NCBI GenBank assembly: GCA_026419775.2
Contig: JAOPGA020001028.1
Coordinates: 108,532 to 172,531 of the forward strand
Length of the DNA: 64,000 nt
Origin: Acrasis kona
Taxonomy: Eukaryota > Heterolobosea > Eutetramitea > Acrasida > Acrasidae
Direction of reading: 5' to 3'
Translations under genes and position numbers: made by a program
Shown here: positions 33,401-43,182 of the stretch, piece after piece
Numbering within the stretch: position 1 is the first letter of the stretch
Layout: each line of letters opens with the position of its first letter
The notes under the pieces: model-generated
What the model saw: only the letters and a program-made list of their open reading frames with translations
What the model was told of the DNA's origin: nothing
Databases searched by the model: none

Positions 33401-34278
33401 GAAGGTACATGAAGAAACCTGTTGCCATCAAAGTAATAAAAAGCTATCATGACGGAGATACTCACGATGGAAGTTACTCCAACGTGATTGCTGAAGTTGC
33501 CATTTTAAAATCTCTTCATCATCAAAATATTGTTCAATTTTATGGTGTTTGTATAACAAAAGAAACAAATACAACCCTTATTGTAACAGAGTTCATGGAG
33601 GGACTTTCATTGGAGCACATTATTATACCAAGGAATAGAGAATGCACATTAACTTTTGAAAAGAAGCTCACCATATTGTTAGATGTCGCTTTGGGTATGC
33701 ATTATTTACACTCAATGACTCCTCCATTATACCATCGAGATTTAAAATTAGCAAATATTCTTGTACTGTTTAACTTGCTTTAAATGTTTTTAATGTTTTT
33801 TTTAATAGGTAGATAGCTCGGTATCTATTGCCAAAGTGGCTGATTTTGGTGTTAGTAAATATAGGAGTTCTGGTGGTACATTATCACTTGTGAGTGTTGG
33901 GACACCTAATTATATGAGTCCAGAAGCAATGATGGGCAATTTTGATGAGAGTTGTGATGTATATAGGTTAATTGTTTTTTATTTTTTAATTATTTTTTAA
34001 TTAATTTTAGTTTTGGAATTGTCATGTATGAGGTGCTGTTCAACAAACAAGCTTATAATGAACATAAGAGTTTGTTTAGTTTTTATGAGGAGGTTAAACG
34101 GGGTGAGAGGCCTCTTGTTCCTTCCTCTAATTTCTTTACATCCAATGAGACAATGACGTACATTGAACTCATGAAGCAATGTTGGTCACATCAAAAGCAT
34201 GAAAGGCCTTCGTTCGGAGAAGTAACTGAGAGGATTGAGGCGCTTATCAAAGATGTTGAATATAGTGATGTATATTAA
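30450..34278 (+). CDS. Receptor kinase: RCC1-repeat and EGF ectodomain, TM, TKL-type kinase
   Basis: Five exons (30450-30683, 30720-31027, 31065-33762, 33809-33966, 34011-34278) encode 1221 residues. The first intron is 36 nt and free of stops, so it stays hidden in a simple frame reading. Signal peptide: FSVIVFIIVLVENS. RCC1/BLIP-II-type repeats span about 30-660 (GEVYTWGDNTKGQLGLG, HIYTFGDNFAGQLGTK, KVYVYGHNYYGQFGNK). Five EGF-like modules cover about 665-868 (CSGNGVCFSPNNCTC type). TM about 871-895. The kinase spans about 945-1210: GDKIAEGTHGKVFKG loop, VAIKVIK lysine, YHRDLKLANIL, ADFGVSK and GTPNYMSPEA. All catalytic residues are intact, so it should be active. The activation segment and HRDLKLANIL favour a tyrosine-kinase-like (Ser/Thr or dual) kinase. 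Ligand unknown. Confidence 0.9.
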
Positions 34279-34321
34279 AATCACTGTGTTATTTAAAGTT
34301 GTGTATGTTTATTTTTATTAA

Positions 34322-34757
34322 CTACAAAGAAGCGTAGGTGGCACAACGGGCGGAGGATGCAAATGAGCTTCCAAATAAAACCTTTTTCTTGGTGTTGCAC
34401 TTGGCATCGAAATTTTCCACGTCAACCTTGTAGCCATTGTCGGAGATGCACCATACCCAGGCAGCGACGTCGTTTGCAATATTGAAGTTTAGTAAAACTG
34501 GTACTGCACAGTTCGAAGGGGCAACTGGGCATCCAGAGAAGAGTGTTGTTTAATTCTACTCCACTAGAGCCGGTGAATGGGTCTTGTTGTAATCTGTAGT
34601 ACTTGCCACCAGCGTTGATGGAAACTCTTGATGTTGGAGCACCGCTGTATGTGCCTTGTTTGGAGATATAGTTCGATCCGTTATTTGCATGGTACTAAAC
34701 GTAACCGAAAAAGAAAATTGTAGTGACCACTAGTATAATCAATGGATGCGAAAACAT
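34322..34757 (-). CDS. Small secreted-type cysteine-containing protein
   Basis: Three short exons (34757-34731, 34694-34565, 34524-34322) with introns of 36 and 40 nt would encode 119 residues. Middle and last exons read YHANNGSNYISKQGTYSG, KYYRLQQDPFTG, then APSNCAVPVLLNFNIAND and AAWVWCISDNGYKVD, ending SARCATYASL. Codon choice is strongly C/G-ending (aac, aag, ttc, gcc), like the ribosomal protein gene, so expression may be high. The first exon is uncertain: read straight on, it gives MFSHPLIILVVTTIFFFGYV, an excellent signal peptide, but then meets a stop, whereas the spliced version shortens it. No family was recognised. It converges with the receptor kinase. Confidence 0.5.
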
Positions 34758-34957
34758 ACTGAACAAGTTTATGTTATAATAAAAGTATTTTTATTGGCGG
34801 CTGGCATTGTCATTTTTATCAAATAAATTGTAGCTGTAACACTCAATGAGTGGGGGTTTGGGTGGGTATTAAAAGTGCGACCAACGGCAATTATTAGTCA
34901 AAGATAAATGTTTTGTTATGTATATACTACAGGCATGCTGTGAAGGTTACTTCTTGA
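34758..34957. other. Short intergenic DNA
   Basis: AT-rich; nothing recognised. Confidence 0.3.
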
Positions 34958-35134
34958 ATGAAGGAATTTTTAGGCAAGGCCTTCATGACTAATATTGATC
35001 ATCCATTTATCATTTTCATACAGAAAATGAAGGAGTTGCAGCAGTCCAATTTATATGACACTGCTCAAGACACCCAAGATGCTCAGGATTTAACGTCAGA
35101 GGATTTGTTATATGGACAGTTGGACTTGGATTGA
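34958..35134 (+). CDS. Possible 58-residue orphan ORF
   Basis: A continuous ATG-to-TGA frame, MKEFLGKAFMTNIDHPF to LLYGQLDLD, with an acidic Gln/Asp-rich C-terminal half. It contains an acceptor-like catacag, so it may be the last exon of a longer gene. No homology was recognised; low confidence. Confidence 0.2.
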   Translation: MKEFLGKAFMTNIDHPFIIFIQKMKELQQSNLYDTAQDTQDAQDLTSEDLLYGQLDLD

Positions 35135-36062
35135 AAATGAGCTGCTCCTGGTTGATTCCTTTGTTGTCGACTTGTACACTCATGTAATTTTATAAATTTA
35201 TGTGTTCTTCTTGCATTAATGAAATGTGTTTTATTGTTGATGTGTTTGAACCACGAATGTGAAGTTCTATGTTGATCTTCAGTTTTAATTTTGGTGATCA
35301 AGACTCCTTGTGTACTTCAGATTTTGTAAAATGTTTGAGATCACTTGCGAAAGGGGTGGTGAGTTTCTGCATACATGTACTTGTGCTGGTATGACATGTT
35401 TCGTAATGTTGCGTATATCGGTTGTTTGTCGAGGCGGTCGGTATAAGTGTTGTTATGATACTTCGGCCTTGAAAGACTGCATGTGTTGGCTTCTTTCACT
35501 TTGTAAATGTCAGAGCATGGAATCAATCATTGATGAAATGAGTTAATGGAATTATTCTCGGAATGCATCAACGAACGACCATTTAGGTGTTGGATTTTAT
35601 GTAGCCATGTGGAGTTTCTACGACACGTCGATTTGAAATGTTTGAGGTGGTGTTTCAATGTTCTCTGTGTCTGTTGCGTGTTATGGATGATCTTGTTTGT
35701 GTGGATAATGTTGACTATCGTTACATTAGAAAGAAACAACAACTGTGTACTTACATTATGTTGAGCTTTCTTAACTCTTCTTCGGTACCAAATTTTTTGA
35801 GTCTTATAACGATGCATATGATATAAACGAAAAAAATTGAAAAAAAGATGTTGAAAAGTCACTTGGGCACCCATGCCCCAGCGTATTTTAATGTGTTTTC
35901 TAAGGTCAATTTCGGTCAACCCAGAGCCAAATGTGTGGTTAAGAGTTAAGTTCTTGGGAATTATCGGTAATAAGACTCTTCAATCAACTTTATTATACAT
36001 CATACGCCGATTATTTCCCGAGATTGAATTATTCTTCACACAACGAAACCAATTCACACAGA
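35135..36062. other. Intergenic DNA, no gene recognised
   Basis: Several short frames on both strands, none with a recognisable family or convincing composition. The sequence is rich in tg/gt and ttg words over 35340-35760. It lies immediately upstream of the Crinkler-like gene and may be old mobile-element DNA. Confidence 0.35.
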
Positions 36063-38878
36063 ATGGCAAGAAGAAAAAGCCGTGCAACAAAAAAAACTCA
36101 AGTCAAAAATAAAGCCGCAACGAACACAGAGAAATCAGTGGACGTTAGTGAACCAAAGAACTGCACAGAAAAACTTAATGAATGCGAACATGATTCAACA
36201 GATGTTTTAAATTATACGCAAACTCTTTTAGCTGCAATCGAAAGAGTCAATATTCCCGAAAACTTTTACTGGTGGCCCGATCTTAAGGAGCAGCAAAAAA
36301 AATTGCTTGGCCCATTCAACCGATCTGAGTTATCTTTTCCGTTGAGATTAAGGGTTGAAAAGAAGACTGAAGAACCTGAATATGAAATCGATTTCCAGAA
36401 CTTTCCTCTTATGATGTTAGAAAAGAATAAATCCTCTCAATGGGTGGAACAAAACGACCCAATGCAAGTCTACATTGGTGTGAGTGGTTGTGGCAAAACG
36501 TATGAAATCTTTAAGAACGCTCTTAGTGGGTATGTCCTGTACTCGACGGCAGGAACTTTAAAGGAGAAGGATTATTTTTATGAGAATCTTAAAAACGATC
36601 TTGTGATCTCATCATCTGCTACAGATGATTCTCTTATTGTGAAACATCGTAGAGGAATATTGATCATGTTAAAGTGGTTGTGTGTGAAGCTTGCATGCCT
36701 TGTTCACTTACTTAAAGTCAAGAAAGACCTAACTCCATTACAGTTTTTGTACTCTCAAACAAACGTTCGCAGCAACTACTATTCTGCATGTTACAAGTCT
36801 GTCCAAACAGCACTCAAGGACATTTCTTTTGATGGTGCGGTGAATCTACACAACAATTTGGTGCGATATTTGAATGGCAAGAACTTGGGGTACGCTTTTG
36901 ATGAGGCCAACACTCTACACCAAGAAGCTAACATTGGCATGTAAGGTCCAGATTTTTTTGTTTATCTAACTTTCAGGTTCATGAATAGTAGTGGGAAACC
37001 TTGCAGCGCGCTCGTTGGAATGAAGTGGATGCTGGGACTTATTATAACAAACTACAAGTACGTGGCGTTTGCCGGAACTAGCATGACGCTGAAACATGGA
37101 GAAGTGCTGTCGTCAATCGGAAAGCCTCACACAGGAGTTAGAATACACATTAAATTCGACGTACACACCATCGAGTCAAGCTGGAAAGCCTTCAGTGACG
37201 TCGTAGATTGTAGTGAATGTGATCAAGTGAAGAGTGATTCGTACATCATGGGTCTAACTTGTGGCAGGCCAAGATTGAATTCACTACCCATATATTACCT
37301 ACCAAAATATACAAATACCCAAGGCACAAAGGCTGAACACTTACAGAAAGCAATACAAGAGTCTTTTAAAGAGCATATCAAATCAGGGCTAGAACAGATT
37401 CGCACAAAAGCAGAAGATGATAACAATTTCGAACTCTTAGTCAATTCATTGGAGATGATTGCAATTAGATTATGTGCTTTTGATCAAAGAGTTGCGTGCA
37501 AGCACCCTGAATCCTCAGGGTATGTGAACAAGAAAAAAATGAAGTACCCAGATTTAGTCGCTTCTGGCATATGCTATCTCAGACAGGATCAAGGAGAGTA
37601 TTACCAATGTGTGGAGGAGGTTTTAGCTAAACAGTTAATCTACTCATTATTGGATTCAAATAAAAATATGATGCAGAGCGATATTTTGAAACTAGTGGTC
37701 AGTCAATTCGTTAGTAAAGCTACGAAGGACGGTCCCTTATTCGAGTTACTTGTTAGCACCGCACTCAGCATGGAAGACACATTCCAAAAGATTGTGAAAA
37801 AGCTTCCAATCTATAACAACAAGGGTGAAATTATTCAAGTTGATCAGAGACAATGGATGATTGATTTTCAAATGAAACCGCTTTATAAGGTAGAAGATGG
37901 ATTGAAAGCGGTAGCTGTTATCCAGAATATGATAAGCGGAACCATTCAAGAAGAAAGCATCCACCCTGACAACCACCATGGAGCCGATGTCATAACCTTT
38001 GGTAAAAATCAGAATCAGAACGCTGTGTTTATGGCAGTTAAATGTAACACTTCAGATACAGCCTATCGCAATACTTATTTCAACAACTTGCAGTTGAATC
38101 CCCGGGGAAGGAAACAAACTGCTGATCATCAATCACAATTTCTTCAAGAGTATAATAAATTAACAAACGTTCTACTGGTAGGTTTGGTGGTGCCAAATCA
38201 TGATTATGAAAAAGCACCATTTCCATATCACATGTTGAAAGACAACGAATGCTTTATGAAAATTGAATCAGAAAATTTTGGCGATTTGTTTGAAGCTGAT
38301 CAAGTGATGAAGAATGCCGTGTTGGAATATGTACAAAGCAAACACACAAAAATAGTGGAATTTCAATCAAATGCATTCCCAATCAATACCTCCATCAAAC
38401 AAAGGCTGAGCATAAATGCGCGGAGCGATGTTGATANGAACGATGATGCCGATGCCGTCGATGATGAAGACGCCGATCATAACGACGCCAATGATCGTTT
38501 CAAGGTGAGAGTAAATGAAGAAGGGCATTTTGTTTTTTTGAATCGACAAGGAGAAGTATTACTTCCAACACAAACCACCACACAAAGCTTGATTATTAAG
38601 ATGCGTGATGAGAAGCGAGGAGAATACATCATGTTCCGAAAAGGAAGTACCAAAGATCAAAATCTGAAAACTTGCAAGGAGGAAATAGAAAAACGCATTG
38701 GAGTACAAAGTGACTTTATAATGACTGATGAAGAATACAATCGCTACACATCACTTGAGGATGTAGTTGGAAATGTCAGTGCAATTCGCCTTTTTGAAAA
38801 CAAGGACACGTATAATAATATTGGTAAGTCACAAACACAACACACAAAAGTACTCAACATGTTATTGTAGTGGGTTAA
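36063..38878 (+). CDS. Crinkler (CRN)-like protein: P-loop NTPase plus nuclease-like domain and C-terminal ubiquitin-like fold
   Basis: Three exons (36063-36940, 36977-38823, 38871-38878) encode about 910 residues. The N-terminus is basic (MARRKSRATKK). A Walker A motif (GVSGCGKT) lies at about residues 139-146 and a Walker B-like YAFDEAN near 277. A long helical NTPase region follows. Around residue 628 the segment HHGADVITFGKN, then FMAVKCNTSD, looks like the Asp...x-x-Lys core of restriction-nuclease-fold domains, but with Ala where Glu or Gln is usual. An Asp-rich linker (38420-38500, containing the ambiguous base at 38437) leads to a C-terminal segment with a ubiquitin-like pattern (TCKEEIEKRIGV and TSLEDVVGNVSAIRL). 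Crinkler/CR proteins are transposon-derived effectors or nuclear factors in oomycetes, fungi and amoebae. There is no signal peptide here, so an internal role is more likely. Family assignment is by architecture, not by alignment. Confidence 0.6.
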
Positions 38879-38918
38879 GAGCACAAAATTAACGTCTTTA
38901 TTTCCAGTACTCTCAGAA

Positions 38919-39272
38919 TCAACAACCAGCGTCCCACCAGTGACTATAACCTGGTGGACATGTCCAACAATCTGTTGGATGTGAATCTTGATGACCAGAT
39001 TAGGGAGCACCGTTACTTGCAAAAGTCAAGTTTACAAAGTTAGGTGGTGCCAATAATGTGTTATCACGAATAAAATCAATCATTGCTACGATGAAATCAT
39101 ACTCTTTATCTCCACATGTGCCTTCGTGACCATACGAATCGATGACTACGTTGACCCATCGGACTGCTCCAGCGGGTTTTACAACCATTGGCGTTCCAGG
39201 ATCTCTAGGGCAAGAGTATAGATCTGGATCTGCAGCACAAAATGACACTGATGGTTGGAAAGAATCCCTACC
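38919..39272 (-). CDS. Cysteine-rich protein, 3' exons only (start not found)
   Basis: Two exons (39272-39017 and 38971-38919), with a 45-nt intron starting gtaacg, encode 102 residues. They begin GRDSFQPSVSFCAADPDLYSC and continue WVNVVIDSYGHEGTCGDKEYDF. Across the splice they end NCWTCPPGYSHWWDAGC. The six or more paired-looking cysteines suggest a secreted or lumenal protein. The acceptor before 39272 (tttgatttag) implies an upstream exon, but no ATG-bearing exon with a good donor was identified before the CNOT9 gene. It could be incomplete or decaying. Confidence 0.45.
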
Positions 39273-39569
39273 CTAAATCAAAGAAGAAGAACTTAATGGG
39301 GCAGTGGTAAAAGCGTGCTTGCTGTTGACATTATTGTGTTTTTTGAGACAACTTAGTATCTACTCCTCCCTTATTTTCTCCTTCTGCTTTTCATTCTGCC
39401 TATGCTCGAAAGACTCTGACCTCCCTGCCTATTTTCTGAAGACCCTTGTAATCTTGGATAATGCTTAATTTATCATTAAAGAGACAGCCTTTTCCGATTA
39501 CTGGTCGCTCACTAGTCCGGAAAATACAAGTGTTCGTTCTGTTTACCATTACAAAACATTTTGAGCATC

Positions 39570-40670
39570 ATGAACGCACCAACAGGGCAGGCATCACCAT
39601 TTCTAAGTATGGGACCATCATCCGTTATGATTCAACAGCAACAACCCATGAACTATATGATGGGAGACGCCCCTGCGCAGGTACAACAGCAAGTGGAACT
39701 CTCCCCTATGGAGCAGCAACTAAACCAAGAGAGGCTCCATTTACTTGTTTCGGATCTTCTTATATCCGAAAAAAGAGAAGCAGCGCTAGCGGAGCTCAGC
39801 AAAGACAGGGAGAAATTCGCACAATTAGCGCCAACGTTATGGAATGCAACCGGTGTAATGACGGCACTTCTACAGGTAACTTTCTTATTAAATACTCTTC
39901 GGATCTGATAAATGAAAAGGAAATAGTTAGTGTATATGATCTGTTACAACCTCCCACTCTATCAGCCTCCGCCTCAAATAGGGTGTGTAACGCTTTAGCA
40001 TTATTTCAATCTGTATCATCACATAATGACACACGATCTCTATTCCTAAATGGTAAATATTCATGTGAAAAGCATATAATTGTCTTTTAGCACACATTCC
40101 ATTATTTTTGTATCCTTTTTTGAATACAATAGCGAAGACAAGGGCCTTTGAATATCTTAGGTTAACATCACTTGGTGTGATTGGAGCACTTGTAAAATCC
40201 GATGACGTTGAAGTTATAAGGTTTCTTTTAAGCACTGAGATTATCCCTCTTTGTTTGAGGATCATGGAAACTGGAACTGAGTTGTCAAAGACAGTCGCGA
40301 CATTTATTGTTCAAAAGATTTTGATCTTCCAGATAGGTCTAACCTACATTTGTGCCACACCTGAACGCTTTTATGCCGTTTCAACCGTTTTAGGTAACCG
40401 ACATTAATTGTTTTATTATTAATAATTTTAGGAAACATGGTAAACGATAAGCCTTCAGCACGTCTTTTAAAACACATTGTGAGGTGCTACCTTCGTCTCT
40501 CCGACCATCCAAGGGCCAAGGATGCGCTCAGACAATGTCTTCCAGACAGCTTAAGAGATAAGACATTCGATAAGCATTTCCAGAGTGACCAAGCAATGAA
40601 GCGGTGGTTATTACAACTTTTAATGAACGTGGGTGATTATGCGTCGTATCACGAATTTATGAAGAATTAA
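39570..40670 (+). CDS. CNOT9: CCR4-NOT complex subunit 9 (RCD1/Caf40)
   Basis: Four exons (39570-39875, 39920-40052, 40091-40393, 40432-40670), with introns of 38-44 nt, encode 326 residues. After a Gln/Met-rich N-terminus the armadillo-repeat core is extremely conserved. It reads [113 protein letters not shown], and [24 protein letters not shown]9 is a core CCR4-NOT module that docks GW182/TTP-type factors and supports mRNA deadenylation. The TTG-initiated extension upstream of 39570 is ignored. Confidence 0.97.
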
Positions 40671-40906
40671 TAGTGTAGCAAAATAAATGTAATCTTATTT
40701 ATATTCAAGTAGCATCTTTATGAGCCAACACAAAAAACCTTTTACATTATAGGACTTTTAAGCATTAATCCGGTACTCCAATCCTTTCTTGAAGCGGACG
40801 CATTAGTGGTTCACAAGAAAAAAGATCAAGTCTAATTTTAGATGTGCCAATGACAAAACAACAATCCTAAAGGTCAAAATTGAAAAACAAAAAACAAAAA
40901 ACCATC

Positions 40907-42415
40907 ATGGACAGTCAAAGATCAGTTCAGTGCAGACAGCTTAAGGATTTCGGAAATAAACTACTAACAAGAAAGATGTACAAGGAGGCAGTTGATGTGT
41001 ACACCAAAGCACTTAAACTTGACCAAGAGAATCACGTTGTATGGAGCAATAGAGCTTTTGCAAACTGTATGATCAACAGAGAAGTACACGCCGCGTCTGA
41101 TGCTCAGTCAAGCTTTACTATCATTTGCAAAGGAAAGCAGCATCCAAGCAACCAAACTCTTCTAAAGGTAACAAAAATACGACAGAGCACACTCACTAAA
41201 AACAAAGAACTTTTACATAATTCTTGACTGCTTCATCAAGATAAAGCAGTATCATATTTCAAAAGACTTTATCGAACAAAATTGGGTTTGGCTCAGGAAG
41301 ATCGAACGTCCTAATGAAGATAACGAGATCCTCAATAGTATCATCGACCTTTATAACGAACTGATCCAAGTAAGTGTATTGAATAAAACATCTCTTGTTA
41401 ACCGATCTTTCAAGAGCACGGATTCAAGTGACAAACCAAAGGTCCCATTAGAAAGAGATACCAAAAGAGAGAACGTTTCAGAGAAGAAGAGTAAAAATGA
41501 CATTAGTTTCATTCCAAGTCAAAGTTCCCGTGTGTCGATGAAAAAAACTCCAAAGGGAGTCACTTTACAAGCAAATAAAAATATGAAGGAAGGAGATAGA
41601 CTTTTTGTAGAAGCACCATTTATTTTGGCAACCAAAAGTACTAGAGTGTGTCAATTTTGTAATTTTGAAAATACTTCTGTTTCTTGTGCACAATGTCCTT
41701 ACGAAAAGTATTGTAGTGTTAGATGTAGGGATATGGCGTCCAAAACCTATCACAAAATTCTGTGTGGTAAGGACTTATCCGCTTTAAGAGAATATGCCAA
41801 CAGTGGTGTCACTAAGAGTTCAGCCATGGTGTTGTTCGCACTCCGCGCAAGAGCCATCACTATGAGTCATCCTAATTATCCTTGTGAGACCATCGGCATT
41901 AGAGAATTTGCAACTTTAAAGTACGAAACAATGAAGAACATGCCTTCCCCTCTAATTTTACTTGACATTATGAATTTCATCAACCAGGTATTGGATCCAA
42001 ATCGTAAGTTCAACGTTGTGGATTGTAATCTAAATCCAAAGCTTTCTTTGACCTTCAGTGGCTCCTGAGAATGTGCTCGTGCTTCATTAGCAATACCATA
42101 GAGTTACCAAGTCCAGGTACTGGTTGCAGTGTTGCCTTGATGCTGAATGGATGTCGCTTCAACCACTCCTGTGATGGAAATGTCCAAATGTCACTATCCA
42201 AGGGAGGTCTAGAGTACAGTGTGAATAGAAAAGTCAAAAAGGGTGATCAACTGACCTGTTGTTATGTTAATCCAAATTTGAATTACAAGCAGAGGCAGTT
42301 TATACTTTCCCAATCCAAAATCAAGTGTGAATGTAGGAGGTGCGTCGAAGAGGATAGAGGTTTAATTACTCCGAGTGCCATACAAGGATCCTTCTCCGTA
42401 ATATCTATGTCCTAA
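40907..42415 (+). CDS. SMYD-type SET/MYND protein with N-terminal TPR
   Basis: Four exons (40907-41167, 41208-41369, 41415-42003, 42042-42415) encode 461 residues. The N-terminus carries a TPR-like pair (KDFGNKLLTRKMYKEAVDVYTKALKLDQENHVVWSNRA). A split SET domain begins GVTLQANKNMKEGDRLFVEAPF, is interrupted by a MYND zinc finger (CQFCNFENTSVSCAQC, YCSVRCRDMASKTYHKILC), and resumes with FNHSCDGNVQMS and the post-SET cysteines CECRRCVEED. NHSC is the S-adenosylmethionine-binding knot motif of protein lysine methyltransferases. The usual Pro after NHSC is Gly here, with Asn following. The final 38-nt intron was chosen because it alone restores the frame into the NHSC exon. Substrate unknown. 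It lies 236 bp after CNOT9. Confidence 0.85.
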
Positions 42416-42561
42416 TAAACTGCAATCTTCTTTTTGTTTCACTTGATGCGTTCATTTCAGAACATACGTGATTTTATTTCATGTGTATTGTGCGTAAAGT
42501 TCAATTAAACTGTATTGTGAATGTTATTCATCATCGTATGGTTCCCGAAGTTTTTGTAAAA

Positions 42562-43077
42562 ATGGATGATGAAGAGATTGTGTTCGTTGACGAAGAACCT
42601 CTCAACCAGGAAACCAAAGCTTCTGTCAACCAATCTTTCATCCGCAGTCTAGAATTAAAAGATGATGAAGTGGCCTTCAAATCAAAAGCATTGAAGCATC
42701 TATTCACTCAGGGATTTACCGTTAAATCAAATAAGATGGGAACAGAGGCAGAAAATCTTGCATCTGAATATCTAAAAATATTGGTTGTGGAAGCTGTAAG
42801 AAGATCCATAGCCGTAGCAAAATCTGAAGATGATAGTAAAAATGTTTTAGGAAAAATTTTTGAAGTAAAGGATCAAGAAAATGCTTCTCAAAATGCCTTT
42901 ACTGATGATACGCAAGACTTTGATAATGCCGTAGAAGACATTATGTTTGGTGAACCTGTACAAAGCAATGTTAATAAAAGTGTCGCAACAGCTCACAGAG
43001 AGAAGAACAACATCACAGTCATCCATCCCAAGCACTTTGAAAAAATTATGACCCAACTTATGATGGACTTTCATTAG
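42562..43077 (+). CDS. CENPX: Centromere protein X / MHF2 histone-fold protein
   Basis: A single exon of about 171 residues from the ATG at 42562; ATGs at 42538 and 42481 are in frame upstream. After an acidic leader (MDDEEIVFVDEEPL) comes the histone fold: SKALKHLFTQGFTVKSNKMGTEAENLASEYLKILVVEAVRRSIAVAKSED. After a roughly 65-residue acidic insertion it ends IHPKHFEKIMTQLMMDF, the final helix of CENP-X. CENP-X pairs with CENP-S as the MHF complex, working at kinetochores and with FANCM at stalled forks. Typical CENP-X is about 80 residues with a short loop before the last helix, so the insertion is unusual. The gene lies 105 bp upstream of the kinesin gene on the same strand. Confidence 0.82.
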   Translation: MDDEEIVFVDEEPLNQETKASVNQSFIRSLELKDDEVAFKSKALKHLFTQGFTVKSNKMGTEAENLASEYLKILVVEAVRRSIAVAKSEDDSKNVLGKIFEVKDQENASQNAFTDDTQDFDNAVEDIMFGEPVQSNVNKSVATAHREKNNITVIHPKHFEKIMTQLMMDFH

Positions 43078-43182
43078 ACTATGTCGTGCAGCAATACTGT
43101 GATGTGGTGTATAATTTTTATAAAACAATTATTCTTGTTTTTTTGGTGTTTGTTCATTTTGGCGCCAGATTCAAATCAAAAT

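Noticed and set aside
34525-34564. Frame break in the small secreted-type gene suggesting a pseudogene
   Set aside because: A 40-nt GT-AG intron of the local size restores the frame into the conserved-looking C-terminal exon.
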